The translations under genes were made by a program, and so were the position numbers. The notes below the pieces were generated by a model that did not search any database, had not been told where the DNA came from, and was given only the letters and a program-made list of their open reading frames with translations. Of a stretch of DNA of 64,000 nt, positions 7,876 to 17,496 are shown one piece after another. How positions within the stretch are numbered: position 1 is the first letter of the stretch; each line of letters opens with the position of its first letter. The stretch is from positions 1 through 64,000 of the forward strand of contig JAFUSQ010000019.1 in the NCBI GenBank assembly GCA_017467605.1, given 5' to 3'. Source of the DNA: a bacterium. Its GTDB lineage: Bacteria > Cyanobacteriota > Vampirovibrionia > Gastranaerophilales > Gastranaerophilaceae.

Positions 7876-8448
7876 TTACATTGTTGTATCAACCCCCGGA
7901 CCATTGACTTCTCTTTTTTGAACGGCTAAATTTTCTTTAAATTTTCCGTCAGGTTGTTGTATTTTTTCTTTGTATTCATAAGTTCTGGTTGCACTATCAT
8001 TTTTATCTAAAATAATCTTGTTATCAGAACTTCTTTTAGCAGATCTGTCTGTATAACCACCATGTTTTTTATTAAATTTAGTAGTTCTATATTTAGATTC
8101 TATATCTACATGATCATCATTATTGTCACCTGAAACATCTATTTCACAATTTTGCACTTCTTTGCCAATAATATGGTCATCTTTTTTAGAACCTTTTACT
8201 TTTGCATTTTGAACACCGTTAAGAATAGTTTCAGTATCATAATCAAAAGACTGCCACATGGTTAATTCTCTTGAGCGCATACTTGCATCACCGCTTTGTT
8301 CAGGATATTCAGCCGTAACTCCGGATTTAAATTCAATATAATACATTTTTTGTCCGTTTACATTTTTGACTTTTGCAGATTTGACCTGATTCCAATTAAA
8401 ATCAACTCCGCCAAAATTTTTGTACATAATCGGTTCTTTACCACTCAT
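7876..8448 (-). CDS. unknown cytoplasmic protein inserted in ribosomal cluster
   Basis: 190 residues, hydrophilic, with no signal peptide or membrane segment. Family not recognised. It is rich in Lys/Asp with a DDHIIGKEVQNCEIDVSG stretch. Start ATG at 8448 behind AAGGAG. It sits between S14 and S8 and faces the XRE gene at 8743 across a 294-bp gap, the same layout as the XRE/prepilin cassettes. Its promoter motif (8512-8540) is shared with three other unknown genes (17068, 30527, 33116). It has its own terminator. Likely an accessory gene acquired with its regulator. Confidence 0.65.
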   Translation of the reverse strand: MSGKEPIMYKNFGGVDFNWNQVKSAKVKNVNGQKMYYIEFKSGVTAEYPEQSGDASMRSRELTMWQSFDYDTETILNGVQNAKVKGSKKDDHIIGKEVQNCEIDVSGDNNDDHVDIESKYRTTKFNKKHGGYTDRSAKRSSDNKIILDKNDSATRTYEYKEKIQQPDGKFKENLAVQKREVNGPGVDTTM

Positions 8449-8511
8449 AATTAAATCTCCTTAAATTTTTGTACCTCGTATGTTGTTAATTGCAATTACA
8501 CTTCATATTCA

Positions 8512-8540
8512 TGTAAAAACATTAGATATTAAGAAATTGC
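8512..8540 (-). promoter_or_regulatory. shared GCAATT-17-TTTACA promoter-like motif
   Basis: Minus strand: GCAATT (8540-8535), 17 nt, TTTACA (8517-8512). The same two blocks at the same spacing precede the genes starting at 17397, 31690 and 33526. A further 18 nt around TTTACA are identical to the copy at 17454. Confidence 0.5.
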
Positions 8541-8742
8541 ATGAATAACGTTATTTGCTTAATAATTATTTACAATTTAAAATATAGCTATTATGGTTGT
8601 ATTTATTGGATTTTAAGCTAAATTTCTCTATTTTTATATGTGGACATAAATATAGATATACCAATGTAAATACCCATTAAGAAGGTTTATAAAGAGACAT
8701 AAATGAGGTATACATAATACAAAAGGTAGGATATATTGATTT

Positions 8743-9108
8743 ATGATTTTTGATGACAAAAAATATATCGCTAAAAAAATTAAAGAATACAGGAAAAAAT
8801 TAGGTGTAACCCAAGCTGAACTTGCGGAAAAAATTGATATTGGAACAAAACAAATTTCAAGAATTGAAGTTGGGGATTTTTACCCCTCACTTAATACTTT
8901 CTTTAAAATAGTAGAAACTTTAAATATCGATCTGAACGAATTTATTACAAATACTCCTAACGAAAAAAATAAAACAAGAAAAAAACTTATAAATATTATA
9001 TACAATGCATCAGAAGAAGAATTACACTTTTATGACAGGTTAATCACCTTCGCAAATGATGAAAGTGCAGAATTAAAGAAAAATTTGATGTTAAAAAGAG
9101 TTTATTAA
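8743..9108 (+). CDS. XRE-family regulator with C-terminal helical domain
   Basis: 121 residues. N-terminal helix-turn-helix at about residues 20-42 (TQAELAEKIDIGTKQISRIE); residues 75-110 form a second helical segment (EEELHFYDRLITFAND) similar in position to those of the XRE proteins at 27427 and 37249, probably a dimerisation unit. TATATT (8732-8737) ends 6 nt before the ATG and a TATACA box lies 17 nt further up, so the message is probably leaderless. It is divergent from the unknown gene at 7876, its likely target, and lies inside the ribosomal cluster on the opposite strand. Confidence 0.82.
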   Translation: MIFDDKKYIAKKIKEYRKKLGVTQAELAEKIDIGTKQISRIEVGDFYPSLNTFFKIVETLNIDLNEFITNTPNEKNKTRKKLINIIYNASEEELHFYDRLITFANDESAELKKNLMLKRVY

Positions 9109-9111
9109 TAC

Positions 9112-9139
9112 AAAAAGAACGGCATATACCGTTCTTTTT
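9112..9139. terminator. bidirectional terminator between XRE gene and rpsN
   Basis: AAAAAGAACGG (9112-9122), 6-nt loop, CCGTTCTTTTT (9129-9139). Works in both directions, so it also ends the S10-to-S14 transcript. Confidence 0.88.
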
Positions 9140-9191
9140 AATGCATTATTATATTACAAGCACACAAGGGACTTATATTTACCCCCCCCGC

Positions 9192-9398
9192 CTACCAGCT
9201 TGCTTTTGTAACACCAGGCAACAAACCTTCGTGTGCCATTTTTCTTAAACAAATTCTGCACAAACCGAAATCTCTGTGGAATCCATGAGGTCTGCCACAA
9301 ATAGAACATCTGTTGTGAAGTCTTACTGTTGGGTATTTTCCGGCAGCAGCAAGTTTTTCTCGTCTAAGTTCTTTGTTAATCATCGCTTTCTTAGCCAT
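9192..9398 (-). CDS. rpsN: 30S ribosomal protein S14, zinc-binding type
   Basis: 68 residues, the short form with a zinc site: [26 protein letters not shown] has two CxxC pairs 12 residues apart. It belongs to the 3' domain of the small subunit. Last gene of the upstream half of the split cluster; a run of eight C (G on its own strand) and the GGGGTAAATAT motif follow the stop codon, then the terminator at 9112. Start ATG at 9398 behind AAGGAGAAAT. Confidence 0.97.
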   Translation of the reverse strand: MAKKAMINKELRREKLAAAGKYPTVRLHNRCSICGRPHGFHRDFGLCRICLRKMAHEGLLPGVTKASW

Positions 9399-9417
9399 GA
9401 ATTTCTCCTTTACTTAA

Positions 9418-9975
9418 TTACTTATTCATACCTTTGAACGGCATTCCGAGAAGTCTTAATAATTCTCTTGCCTCATCATCTGTTTCAGCAGTTGTGATAA
9501 CTGAAACGTTCATACCCTTAACTAAATCGACTTCTTCATAAGTGATTTCAGGGAATAGAGCTTGTTCTTTCAAGCCTAATGTATAGTTTCCTCGACCATC
9601 AAAACTTTTTGCGCTTACCCCGCGGAAGTCACGAATTCTTGGTAATACAACGCAAATCAATTTTTGTAAGAAATCATACATTCTTTCGCCACGCAATGTT
9701 GCCATTGCTCCAACCGGCATACCTTCTCTCAATTTGTATGAAGCAATTGATTTTTTAGCTTTTGTAACTACTGCCTTTTGACCGGCAATTTTTGTTAATT
9801 GAGCTTCAATTGATTCAGCTATTTTTGAGTTGTGTGAAGCTTCACCAACACCCATATTTAATACAACTTTTACAAGTTTAGGTACTTGGTGATCATTTTT
9901 GTATCCGAACTTTTCTTTCATAGCCGGAACTACATCTTCTTGGTATTTTTTTCTTAAATTTTTTGTTACTGTCAT
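9418..9975 (-). CDS. rplE: 50S ribosomal protein L5
   Basis: 185 residues, full length. Binds 5S rRNA and helps form the central protuberance. Typical motifs: [38 protein letters not shown] and the C-terminal [13 protein letters not shown]. 19 bp upstream of S14, co-transcribed. The gap to L24 contains a GC-rich interspersed repeat. Confidence 0.97.
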   Translation of the reverse strand: MTVTKNLRKKYQEDVVPAMKEKFGYKNDHQVPKLVKVVLNMGVGEASHNSKIAESIEAQLTKIAGQKAVVTKAKKSIASYKLREGMPVGAMATLRGERMYDFLQKLICVVLPRIRDFRGVSAKSFDGRGNYTLGLKEQALFPEITYEEVDLVKGMNVSVITTAETDDEARELLRLLGMPFKGMNK

Positions 9976-10020
9976 TTTTCTTTTCCTTTACTATTGGTAT
10001 TAATGTCATACATGGTTGAG

Positions 10021-10066
10021 AAAGAACCCTCACCCTACCCCTCTCCCTTAAAAAGGGCGAGGGAAC
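10021..10066. repeat. GC-rich interspersed repeat between rplX and rplE
   Basis: CCCTCACCCTACCCCTCTCCC, A-rich loop, GGGCGAGGGA; same family as 10438-10486 and 25396-25488. Confidence 0.75.
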
Positions 10067-10078
10067 AACTTGTACACA

Positions 10079-10417
10079 TTAAGCATCTAGCTGTTCACCG
10101 CATTTCTTACAAACGCGTACTTTCTTTCCGTCGATAACTTTCATTTCTACTCTTGTTGCTTTTTCGCAAGCCGGACAAACTATCATAACATTTGAAGAAT
10201 CAATTGGTGCTTCAAGCTTGATAAGTCCGCCTTGGATTCCGGCAGCAGGTTGAGGCTTTTGTGCTTTTGTAACCATATTAGCACCTTCAACAACAACTTT
10301 GCCTTTAACACGATCTACTTTTTTGATGTTACCGATTTTTCCTTTGTCTTTACCTGCAATAACAACAACTCTGTCACTTGTTTTTACATGTAAAGTTTTC
10401 TTATCTTTGTTTGTCAT
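10079..10417 (-). CDS. rplX: 50S ribosomal protein L24
   Basis: 112 residues from the ATG at 10417, which follows AAAGGAAAGAAAG. A longer frame runs to 10513, but its extra 32 residues are translated interspersed repeat and are rejected. The KOW motif VVVIAGKDKGKIGNIKKVDR is at residues 13-33. The C-terminus has a zinc-ribbon-like pair, CPACEKATRVEMK and CKKCGEQ, as in many bacterial L24 proteins. L24 is an assembly initiator binding the 5' end of 23S rRNA. Confidence 0.95.
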   Translation of the reverse strand: MTNKDKKTLHVKTSDRVVVIAGKDKGKIGNIKKVDRVKGKVVVEGANMVTKAQKPQPAAGIQGGLIKLEAPIDSSNVMIVCPACEKATRVEMKVIDGKKVRVCKKCGEQLDA

Positions 10418-10437
10418 CTTTCTTTCCTTTTTCTTTA

Positions 10438-10526
10438 CTACCTTTCCCTCGCCCCTCCGGGGAGAGGGTAGGGTGAGGGGCTTTCCCCTCATCTTGTCAG
10501 GGTCCCGAAACAAGTTCGGGATAATT
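10438..10526. repeat. two interspersed repeats between rplN and rplX
   Basis: A GC-rich element (10438-10486: CCCTCGCCCCTCCGGGGAGAG arm and its partner) is followed by CCCGAAACAAGTTCGGG (10503-10519), the second half of the palindromic family. Confidence 0.75.
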
Positions 10527-10560
10527 TATCTCTAAGTTTAGTGCAAGCACTTAACAAGAG

Positions 10561-10929
10561 TTAAATTACTTCCGGTGCAAGAGAAACAATCTTCATATAA
10601 CCTTTATCACGCAATTCACGAGCTACAGGCCCGAATACACGAGTTCCTCTCGGGTTGCCGTCTTTGTTAATAATTACTGCAGCGTTTTCATCAAATCTGA
10701 TAACTGATCCGTCATTACGTTTGATATCTGCTTTAGTTCTTACAACAACAGCTCTGACAACTTCACCTTTTTTAACAGCCATATTTGGTGTTGCATCTTT
10801 TACTGATGCAACGATTTCATCGCCTACAGCTGCAAATTTTTTGTTTGAACTGCCCATAACACGAATACATAACAATTGTTTTGCACCTGTGTTATCTGCT
10901 ACTTCTAGTCTAGTTTCTTGTTGTATCAT
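10561..10929 (-). CDS. rplN: 50S ribosomal protein L14
   Basis: 122 residues, normal length. Starts [26 protein letters not shown], the standard L14 opening; C-terminus has [26 protein letters not shown]. Sits at the subunit interface next to bridge B5/B8. Start ATG at 10929 behind AAAGGAAAG. Separated from S17 by 180 bp holding a GTCGGGATATGAATCCCGAC inverted repeat (10949-10968) and another at 11049-11070. Confidence 0.98.
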   Translation of the reverse strand: MIQQETRLEVADNTGAKQLLCIRVMGSSNKKFAAVGDEIVASVKDATPNMAVKKGEVVRAVVVRTKADIKRNDGSVIRFDENAAVIINKDGNPRGTRVFGPVARELRDKGYMKIVSLAPEVI

Positions 10930-11109
10930 TTTTCTTTCCTTTTCTTGTCGGGATATGAATCCCGACCTACATTATCGGGTATTCCCAATTTGTTTTGCCT
11001 CTCATTACACTTTGGTAATGTTGCTTTTTGAATAGCCTCTGATTCTGTCAGGGGTCCTGAAACGAATTCAGGACACGCTCTTGCTAAATTCGCATACGCT
11101 CATTAAGAA

Positions 11110-11355
11110 TTAGCGTGCTTTTTCTACTACTTCAGCTACTGTCCAACGTTTATCTTTTGATACAGGTCTTGATTCAACAATTCTTACTGTATCGCCGATA
11201 TTACAAACGTTTTCAGCATCATGAGCTTTGTAGTGTTTATTAGATTCAATAATCTTTTTATATTTTGGGTGTGGTTCGTAGTCTGCAACTTTTACAACTA
11301 CTGTTTTTTCCATTTTGTTACTAACTACTATTCCTTGTTTTTCTTTTTTAGGCAT
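11110..11355 (-). CDS. rpsQ: 30S ribosomal protein S17
   Basis: 81 residues. OB-fold rRNA-binding protein; [29 protein letters not shown] and [18 protein letters not shown] are diagnostic. The start overlaps the end of rpmC by 8 bp, so the two are translationally coupled. Confidence 0.97.
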   Translation of the reverse strand: MPKKEKQGIVVSNKMEKTVVVKVADYEPHPKYKKIIESNKHYKAHDAENVCNIGDTVRIVESRPVSKDKRWTVAEVVEKAR

Positions 11356-11545
11356 TTTCTTTACCTTTCTCTGTTATTATTGTTTTTGCTTGAGCAATGA
11401 GTCTTTTTGTTTTTGAAATTGTTGCTGTATTTTCTAACTTGTGAGTTGATAATTGCAATCTTGATTCTAATAATTGCTTTTTCCAGTCAACAATAGCATT
11501 TTGTAACTCATCTACTGTTTTTTCACGCATTTCACTTAATTTCAT
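11348..11545 (-). CDS. rpmC: 50S ribosomal protein L29
   Basis: 65 residues from the ATG at 11545 (AAAGGAAAAG upstream), the usual size; a start 10 codons earlier has no good ribosome site. Small two-helix protein at the polypeptide exit tunnel; [20 protein letters not shown] and the [20 protein letters not shown] helix are typical. Confidence 0.95.
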   Translation of the reverse strand: MKLSEMREKTVDELQNAIVDWKKQLLESRLQLSTHKLENTATISKTKRLIAQAKTIITEKGKENA

Positions 11546-11619
11546 TTTTACTTTTCCTTTATATTGTTTACTCACCTTATGCCGACCAAGAAATTCTTCT
11601 CGTTAAGGCGGGTTAACTG

Positions 11620-12039
11620 TTATGCTTGTTCTCTTGGTTGTTCTACTATCTTAACTTTGATAGGTAATTTTTGTGCTGCTAATTCAAGCGCGTGCACTGC
11701 AACATTTCTATCAAAATAATCAAGTTCGAATAACAATCTGTTTGGTTTTACAACCGCTACCCAGTATTCAACGTTACCTTTACCTGAACCCATACGAGTT
11801 TCTGCAGGTTTCGCAGTAATCGGTTTATCCGGGAATATTTTTATCCAAACGTTACCGCCACGTTTGATTTCACGAGTCATCGCACGACGTGCTGCCTCAA
11901 TTTGACGGCTGGTAATCCAACCCGGCTCTACTGCTTGTAGAGCGTATTGACCGAATTCAAGTTTTGTACCTCTTGTTTCAGTACCTTTCATTCTGCCTTT
12001 CATCATTTTGCGGTATTTTGTTTTTTTAGGCTGTAACAT
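11620..12039 (-). CDS. rplP: 50S ribosomal protein L16
   Basis: 139 residues. [19 protein letters not shown], then [26 protein letters not shown], then [28 protein letters not shown], the conserved L16 core near the A-site tRNA. Start ATG at 12039. 38 bp downstream of rpsC. Confidence 0.98.
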   Translation of the reverse strand: MLQPKKTKYRKMMKGRMKGTETRGTKLEFGQYALQAVEPGWITSRQIEAARRAMTREIKRGGNVWIKIFPDKPITAKPAETRMGSGKGNVEYWVAVVKPNRLLFELDYFDRNVAVHALELAAQKLPIKVKIVEQPREQA

Positions 12040-12077
12040 TATATTTTGCTCCTATTATTTTATACCTTACTAATCAT

Positions 12078-12806
12078 TTAAGCAGTTTCTACGTTTCTGC
12101 TGCGTCTTGGGCGTCTGCCGCCTTTTTCGGAATTATCTTTTCCGCTTTTATGTTTAATGTTTTGATCTGCCATTTCACCAGGCATTAAGTTGCCTTTGAA
12201 AATCCAAACCTTAACACCAATTTTACCCATGATTGTATCTGCTTCAGTGAATCCGTAATCAACATCAGCTCTAAGTGTTTGTAGAGGGATTCTACCTTCT
12301 TTAGCCCATTCGGAACGAGCAATTTCTGCACCGCCCAAACGTCCTGATACCATAACTTTGATACCCTGAACGCCTGATCTCATTGTTCTTTGCATTGCTT
12401 GCTTCATTGCACGTCTGAACGCGATACGTTTTTCAAGTTGTTGAGCAATTGATTCTGCAACCAATTGAGCATCTGCATCAATTCTTGCAACTTCAACAAC
12501 ATTAATAATTACTGACTTACCTATGTATTTGTTTACATCCTGACGTAATTCATCAATACCTTGACCTCCGCGGCCAACAACAATACCAGGTTTTGCAGTT
12601 ACAACAGTAATCGTAATATTTTGAGCTTTTCTTGCTATCAAAATTCTTGAAACACCTGCTGCATATAATTTTTTCTTAACGAATTTTCTGATTTTAGCAT
12701 CTTCTGCTACAAATTGAGCATAATCTTTTACCTTAGCAAACCATGTGCTTACCCAAGGTTTAATTATACCTACTCTAAATCCGGTTGGATGTGTTTTTTG
12801 TCCCAT
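12078..12806 (-). CDS. rpsC: 30S ribosomal protein S3
   Basis: 242 residues. Starts [16 protein letters not shown] domain at about residues 45-110 with [16 protein letters not shown]-terminal S3 domain [16 protein letters not shown]. The tail is lysine/arginine-rich ([14 protein letters not shown]). S3 lines the mRNA entry channel. 16 bp downstream of rplV. Confidence 0.98.
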   Translation of the reverse strand: MGQKTHPTGFRVGIIKPWVSTWFAKVKDYAQFVAEDAKIRKFVKKKLYAAGVSRILIARKAQNITITVVTAKPGIVVGRGGQGIDELRQDVNKYIGKSVIINVVEVARIDADAQLVAESIAQQLEKRIAFRRAMKQAMQRTMRSGVQGIKVMVSGRLGGAEIARSEWAKEGRIPLQTLRADVDYGFTEADTIMGKIGVKVWIFKGNLMPGEMADQNIKHKSGKDNSEKGGRRPRRSRNVETA

Positions 12807-12822
12807 TTTATTTTTACCTTTT

Positions 12823-13158
12823 CTATTTTACGTCGCTAACTACTAATGTAAGGTGTGATGTACGTTTCATTCTTGAATACATACGACCTTGTGCTCTTGT
12901 TCTTGCACGTTTATATGTAACACTTTCATCAGCAAAGATTTGTGAAATCTTTAATGATTCAGGAGCTACGCCAAATTGCTCACGAGCGTTTGCAACTGCA
13001 GCTTTCAAGTTCTTTTCAACTACTCTTGCTGCAAAATAAGGCATAAAACGTAACATAGCTTGAGCTTCTAAAACAGCTTTTCCTCTAACTTCATTGATTA
13101 CACGACGAAGTTTTCTTGCTGTCATTTTTATGTCTGTTTGTTTTGCTTTTGCTTCCAT
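12823..13158 (-). CDS. rplV: 50S ribosomal protein L22
   Basis: 111 residues. [17 protein letters not shown] and the C-terminal [24 protein letters not shown] loop, which reaches into the exit tunnel, identify it. Start ATG at 13158; the adjacent S19 gene is 52 bp upstream. Confidence 0.97.
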   Translation of the reverse strand: MEAKAKQTDIKMTARKLRRVINEVRGKAVLEAQAMLRFMPYFAARVVEKNLKAAVANAREQFGVAPESLKISQIFADESVTYKRARTRAQGRMYSRMKRTSHLTLVVSDVK

Positions 13159-13210
13159 TTTTTTAGTCCTTTTATTTCAATATAAATATCACTTTTGGAT
13201 TATTTGAGGC

Positions 13211-13489
13211 TTAACCTCTTTTTGCTTTATCTGCACCTGCATGACCTTTGAATAATCTTGTTGGTGCAAATTCACCTAATTTATGTCCGACCATTTGTTC
13301 TGTAATATAAACAGGTACGTGAGTTTTACCGTTATGTACAGCTATTGTATGGTTTAACATGTCCGGTACAATCATTGATGCTCTTGACCAAGTTTTGATA
13401 ACTTTCTTTTCTGAATTTGCATTCATTTTATCAATTTTCTTTTGTAGAGCTTCTTCTACATATGCACCTTTTTTTAATGAACGTGCCAT
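13211..13489 (-). CDS. rpsS: 30S ribosomal protein S19
   Basis: 92 residues. [19 protein letters not shown] and the [22 protein letters not shown] segment are diagnostic of S19, which contacts tRNA and helix 38 of 23S rRNA in the head of the small subunit. Start ATG at 13489 behind AAAAGGAG. Confidence 0.98.
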   Translation of the reverse strand: MARSLKKGAYVEEALQKKIDKMNANSEKKVIKTWSRASMIVPDMLNHTIAVHNGKTHVPVYITEQMVGHKLGEFAPTRLFKGHAGADKAKRG

Positions 13490-13533
13490 TTATTTCTCCT
13501 TTTGTTCTTTATTATTATTTATTAAGGTTCACT

Positions 13534-14361
13534 CTAGCGAGTTCTTCTTCTAACGATTAACTTATTAGAAGCTTTATTTTTCTTACGGGTTTTGTAACCA
13601 AGTGCCGGTTTACCCCAAGGTGTTTTAGGGTGGCCGCCGGGACCGGTTTTACCTTCACCACCACCGTGAGGGTGATCGCAAGGGTTCATTGTAACACCAC
13701 GAACAGTTGGTCTGATACCCATATAACGTTTTCTGCCGGCTTTACCGATTGACAAGTTTTTAAATTCAGAATTGCCTAATGTACCGATTGTTGCCATACA
13801 TTCTTTTCTTACCATTCTCATTTCGCCTGAAGGCAATTTAATTGTTACATAGTTACCTTCTTTTGCCATAACTTGTGCAGAATTTCCGGCTGCACGAACC
13901 ATAACACCACCGCGGCCAGGAATCATTTCAATATTATGAACAACTGAACCTAACGGAATCAATTCCAAAGGTAAAGCATTACCTGTCTGAATAGGTGCTT
14001 CCGGTCCTGAAACTATTACATCACCTACATTTAAACCTTCCGGTGTCAAAATATATCTTTTTTCACCATCAGCGTAAAAACATAAGGAAATTCTTACGTT
14101 TCTGTTCGGATCGTACTCAATAGTTTTAACTGTTGCAGGTACACCGAATTTATCTCTTTTAAAATCAATTACACGGTAAGCTTTCTTTACTCCGCCGCCT
14201 TTATGACGACAAGTAATTCTACCGGTATTATTTCTTCCTGCTGTTTTTTTCAATTTTGTTAACAGTGATTTTTCAGGAGTAGATGTTGTGATTTCTTGAT
14301 AATCACTTTTTACCATGCCTCTTTGTCCCGGAGACGTCGGATTAATTTTTCTGGTTGCCAT
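13534..14361 (-). CDS. rplB: 50S ribosomal protein L2
   Basis: 275 residues from the ATG at 14361 (AGGAG site); an upstream extension to 14406 lacks L2 similarity. [22 protein letters not shown] at about 38-58 and the peptidyl-transferase-proximal [20 protein letters not shown] at about 218-237 are present, including the conserved histidine of that loop. Essential for subunit joining. Confidence 0.98.
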   Translation of the reverse strand: MATRKINPTSPGQRGMVKSDYQEITTSTPEKSLLTKLKKTAGRNNTGRITCRHKGGGVKKAYRVIDFKRDKFGVPATVKTIEYDPNRNVRISLCFYADGEKRYILTPEGLNVGDVIVSGPEAPIQTGNALPLELIPLGSVVHNIEMIPGRGGVMVRAAGNSAQVMAKEGNYVTIKLPSGEMRMVRKECMATIGTLGNSEFKNLSIGKAGRKRYMGIRPTVRGVTMNPCDHPHGGGEGKTGPGGHPKTPWGKPALGYKTRKKNKASNKLIVRRRTR

Positions 14362-14516
14362 TTTATTTTCTCCTACTTTTTGGCTTACATAGGACAATAT
14401 GTCCACTATTCTAACTTTACATCAGGCTCAAATCTGAACCCTTTCCCGAATTTCAAAATTCCGTTTCGAATCTGTTTGAAATTCTACCCTCTCCAAAAGG
14501 CAGAGGGGGGATTTTC

Positions 14517-14810
14517 TTAAACACCGACAAATTCTATTGGTTCGCCTTCGATTGTAACGATAGCTTTTTTAGAACTGTCTGTTCTTCCGAATTTATAGCC
14601 CAATCTTTTTGCATGAGAAGGCATATAAACTGTTCTTACTTTTTTAACTTTTCTTCCAGGAAAAGCTAATTCTACAGCTTTAGCAATTTCGATTTTAGTT
14701 GCATCTTTTTTTACTTCAAAAGTATATTGTGCATTTTCTGTCGCTGCTACTGATTTTTCTGTTATTAATGACTTTTTAATTACGTCATATAGTCTTTCTG
14801 TTTCACTCAT
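14517..14810 (-). CDS. rplW: 50S ribosomal protein L23
   Basis: 97 residues. DVIKKSLITEKSVAATENAQYTFEV and KVKKVRTVYMPSHAKRLGYKFGR are typical. It forms the exit-site docking point for trigger factor and SRP. The 3' flank (14474-14516) carries a CTACCCTCTCC/GGCAGAGGGGG inverted repeat. Confidence 0.97.
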   Translation of the reverse strand: MSETERLYDVIKKSLITEKSVAATENAQYTFEVKKDATKIEIAKAVELAFPGRKVKKVRTVYMPSHAKRLGYKFGRTDSSKKAIVTIEGEPIEFVGV

Positions 14811-14871
14811 TTTTGATTTCCTTTATATTTGTCGGGATAACAATCCAGACCTACATTTCCTTATTGAGCAA

Positions 14872-15501
14872 TTATTTGCTTAACCTTTCAGTGATTTCAT
14901 TTACGGCAGATTCAGTCATAACAACAAAATCAGCTTCCAATAAATCTTTTACGTTTAAGTTTGTCGGCAATAATAATCTTACACTAGGAATATTTCTTGC
15001 TGACAATTCCAAATTAACATTTTCTTCTGCTTTTGTATTTGCAACAATTAGAACTTTACCGCTAACATTTAATGATTTTAATGCATTAACCATTAGTTTT
15101 GTTTTTGGTTCAGATATTGTTGAAAAGTCTTTTACAACAACAATTTGAGCTTCTCTTGCAGATAATGCCGATCTCAATGCTAATTGTCTTGCTTTTTGAG
15201 GCATACTAAAAGCATAACTTCTTGGTTTTGGTCCAAAAATTACGCCGCCGCCTGCAAACAATGGAGAACGCAAAGAACCTGCTCTTGCACGGCCTGTTCC
15301 TTTTTGTTTCCAAGGTTTTCTTCCGCCGCCTGCAACTTCAGCTCTCGTTTTTGTGCAAGCTGAACCTTGACGAGCGTTATTTAATTGTCTTCTTAATGCT
15401 AAATGCATTACATGAATATTAGGTTCTACACCGAATACCTTCTTATCCAATGTAATTTCACCTAATTTTTCACCGTTAGTATTTAAAATTTCTTTTGACA
15501 T
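14872..15501 (-). CDS. rplD: 50S ribosomal protein L4
   Basis: 209 residues. HVMHLALRRQLNNARQGSACTKTRAEVAGGGRKPWKQKGTGRARAGSLRSP is the tunnel-lining extended loop. The C-terminal domain ends with a typical MTESAVNEITERL. In many bacteria L4 autoregulates the S10 operon; no such leader hairpin could be recognised here. Start ATG at 15501. Confidence 0.97.
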   Translation of the reverse strand: MSKEILNTNGEKLGEITLDKKVFGVEPNIHVMHLALRRQLNNARQGSACTKTRAEVAGGGRKPWKQKGTGRARAGSLRSPLFAGGGVIFGPKPRSYAFSMPQKARQLALRSALSAREAQIVVVKDFSTISEPKTKLMVNALKSLNVSGKVLIVANTKAEENVNLELSARNIPSVRLLLPTNLNVKDLLEADFVVMTESAVNEITERLSK

Positions 15502-15721
15502 TTTTCTTTTCCTTTTGCTTTCCGTCTACCCCTTTCCCTTACGGGTTTTATATGGCAGAAGCGGGTTATTTGTAACTTTTCTGTTTTGGTCTTATATTAT
15601 TCCGCCTATGCAATCATAGATTGCTTCGTTCACTTCCGTTTCGTTCACAACGGCGGTCATATAATGTTTCGAATCCTGTTCGCTTCGCTTTCGCGAACCG
15701 ACACCCACCGGCTTACTCAGC

Positions 15722-16357
15722 CTAGTTCCATTTAGTTCTTGTCGGAACAATTGTTACCAATCTTCCTTCGCAGCCCGGTACTGAACCTTTAACTAATACT
15801 AAACCGTTAGCCGAATCAACTTTAACTAATTTCAATTTAGTAATAGTAACTCTTTCATTACCCATGTTACCTGCCATTCTTTTTCCTTTGATAACACGAG
15901 AAGGAGTTGTACCGGCACCGATTGAACCGGGTTCTCTGTGGTTTTTAGAACCGTGAGCCATAGGTCCTCTGCCAAAGTTGTGTCTTTTTACTGTACCTTG
16001 GAAGCCTTTACCTATTGATTTACCTGTTACGTCTACTTTTTCAACATTTTCCAATACTGAAAGTTCAACCTTATCACCTACTTTGAAATCTTGAGGATTT
16101 TCAACTCTGAATTCTTGAAGATGTCTGTAGTTTGATAAGTTATTTTTCTTGAAATGACCCAATTGAGCTTTAGTCAAATGTTTTTCTTTTGCTGCAACAG
16201 TACCTACTTGAATAGCGTTATAACCGTCTGTTTCAACAGTTTTAACTTGCGTTACAACAGTCTCATCAACTTTGATAACTGTTACGGGAATAGCCAAACC
16301 TTGTTCATCAAAGATTTGAGTCATTCCGACTTTTTTACCAATTACACCTAGTGTCAT
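15722..16357 (-). CDS. rplC: 50S ribosomal protein L3
   Basis: 211 residues from the ATG at 16357, behind AAAGG; an extension to 16408 has no L3 similarity. VIGKKVGMTQIFDEQGLAIPVTVI, KGFQGTVKRHNFGRGPMAHGSKNHREPGSIGAGTTP and GNERVTITKLKLVKVD are diagnostic. L3 nucleates 23S rRNA assembly. The 220-bp gap to rplD holds inverted repeats and no gene. Confidence 0.97.
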   Translation of the reverse strand: MTLGVIGKKVGMTQIFDEQGLAIPVTVIKVDETVVTQVKTVETDGYNAIQVGTVAAKEKHLTKAQLGHFKKNNLSNYRHLQEFRVENPQDFKVGDKVELSVLENVEKVDVTGKSIGKGFQGTVKRHNFGRGPMAHGSKNHREPGSIGAGTTPSRVIKGKRMAGNMGNERVTITKLKLVKVDSANGLVLVKGSVPGCEGRLVTIVPTRTKWN

Positions 16358-16566
16358 AATTTTTACCTTTCCTGCTCGTCCTACTTGGTGCAGAAATTCC
16401 TGCCCCATTTCAGAGTTGCATCTTTTCGCTTGCGAGCGCTACTATTACTTTACCTATGAGGACTTTCACCTCTCCGGAAGAATCTGGGATTGCCCCTTGC
16501 ATTTACCCTCCGGGCGTAGTTCACATTATATTGCATAATGCTTATTTAGTTTTCAATGACAGGCAA

Positions 16567-16884
16567 TTATCTTGCTTCAATATCAACGCCTGCCGGCAAA
16601 TCCAATCTGCGCAACTCTTCCATTGTTGCTTGAGTTGGTTCGTATATATCAATAATACGTTTGTGAGTTCTCATTTCAAAATGTTCACGAGATTTTTTAT
16701 CAACGTGTGGTGAACGCAATACACAATATATACGTCTTTTTGTAGGTAAAGGAATAGGTCCGGCTACTTTAGCGTCTGTTCTTTTTGCTGTTTCTACAAT
16801 TTTTTCAGCTGATACATCAATAAGTTTGTGATCGTATGCTTTCAAACAAACTCTGATTCTGTTTTTCTTAGTGCTGGTTGCCAT
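16567..16884 (-). CDS. rpsJ: 30S ribosomal protein S10
   Basis: 105 residues. First gene of the cluster. [27 protein letters not shown] and [39 protein letters not shown] are conserved. S10 is also the NusE transcription-antitermination factor. Start ATG at 16884 behind AAAGGAAAG. No EF-Tu or EF-G gene lies upstream as is common; instead a terminator and an unknown gene. Confidence 0.98.
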   Translation of the reverse strand: MATSTKKNRIRVCLKAYDHKLIDVSAEKIVETAKRTDAKVAGPIPLPTKRRIYCVLRSPHVDKKSREHFEMRTHKRIIDIYEPTQATMEELRRLDLPAGVDIEAR

Positions 16885-17012
16885 TTGCTTTCCTTTTTCT
16901 TTCTAATGTACTACATTGCTCGGCGAGTTTATTAAAAACCCGCTATCCTGCCCTGTGTGCTATTTACATACTTCGGACAATAATCTTGAGCATACCAATC
17001 GTAAAACAAACA

Positions 17013-17036
17013 AAACCCACTGTCAACAGTGGGTTT
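17013..17036 (-). terminator. terminator of the small gene at 17068
   Basis: AAACCCACTG, TCAA loop, CAGTGGGTTT, followed on the minus strand by a T-rich tract. Confidence 0.8.
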
Positions 17037-17067
17037 ATATGATTGTAAAGAATTATTAATATAATAA

Positions 17068-17397
17068 CTATATACCATACTGAGATACAATCTTTAAATC
17101 CGGGTGTGCTTTATTCCAAGCTTGGACTTTATCGATAACCGTATTATACGACTTAGAGTTAGCTGCCTGTGTCAAATATTGATATTGTTCAAGTTCTTTT
17201 TTTGATAATTTACTATACGCACTGACAGAAGCATTTTGTTCACTTGAAATTTGTGCGGGTTTTAATTGTTTTTGCTTAAACTGCAATATTATTTTTTTAA
17301 GTTTATCTTTATCCGCAGGAACATTCAAATTCGTTCCAAACGGGATACCACTGCTACCGCCAACAATGCTGTCAGTTCCAACATGAAAACCAGCCAT
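17068..17397 (-). CDS. small unknown cytoplasmic protein
   Basis: 109 residues from the ATG at 17397 behind AAAGGAG. No signal peptide. N-terminus is glycine-rich (MAGFHVGTDSIVGGSSGIPFG); the rest is helical and lysine-rich with a repeated-looking QYQYLTQAANSKSYNTVIDK segment. Not recognised. It has the GCAATT-17-TTTACA promoter motif shared with the genes at 7876, 30527 and 33116, and a pentanucleotide repeat upstream of that. Confidence 0.6.
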   Translation of the reverse strand: MAGFHVGTDSIVGGSSGIPFGTNLNVPADKDKLKKIILQFKQKQLKPAQISSEQNASVSAYSKLSKKELEQYQYLTQAANSKSYNTVIDKVQAWNKAHPDLKIVSQYGI

Positions 17398-17453
17398 AAT
17401 AATCTCCTTTCGTGTTTTTACTCTTTCTCTTAAGCATTTCACGCTTATATTCA

Positions 17454-17482
17454 TGTAAAAACATTTTTTAGAAATTAATTGC
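17454..17482 (-). promoter_or_regulatory. shared GCAATT-17-TTTACA promoter-like motif
   Basis: Minus strand: GCAATT (17482-17477), 17 nt, TTTACA (17459-17454), about 57 nt before the ATG at 17397. Confidence 0.5.
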
Positions 17483-17496
17483 TACAGGCACACTAC

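Noticed and set aside
7722-7904. 60-residue minus-strand frame between S8 and the inserted gene
   Set aside because: Overlaps the terminator and the 3' end of the 7876 gene in another frame; no ribosome site.
10418-10513. N-terminal extension of L24
   Set aside because: The extra 32 residues are translated interspersed repeat, the real L24 starts at MTNKDKK, and a good ribosome site precedes that ATG.
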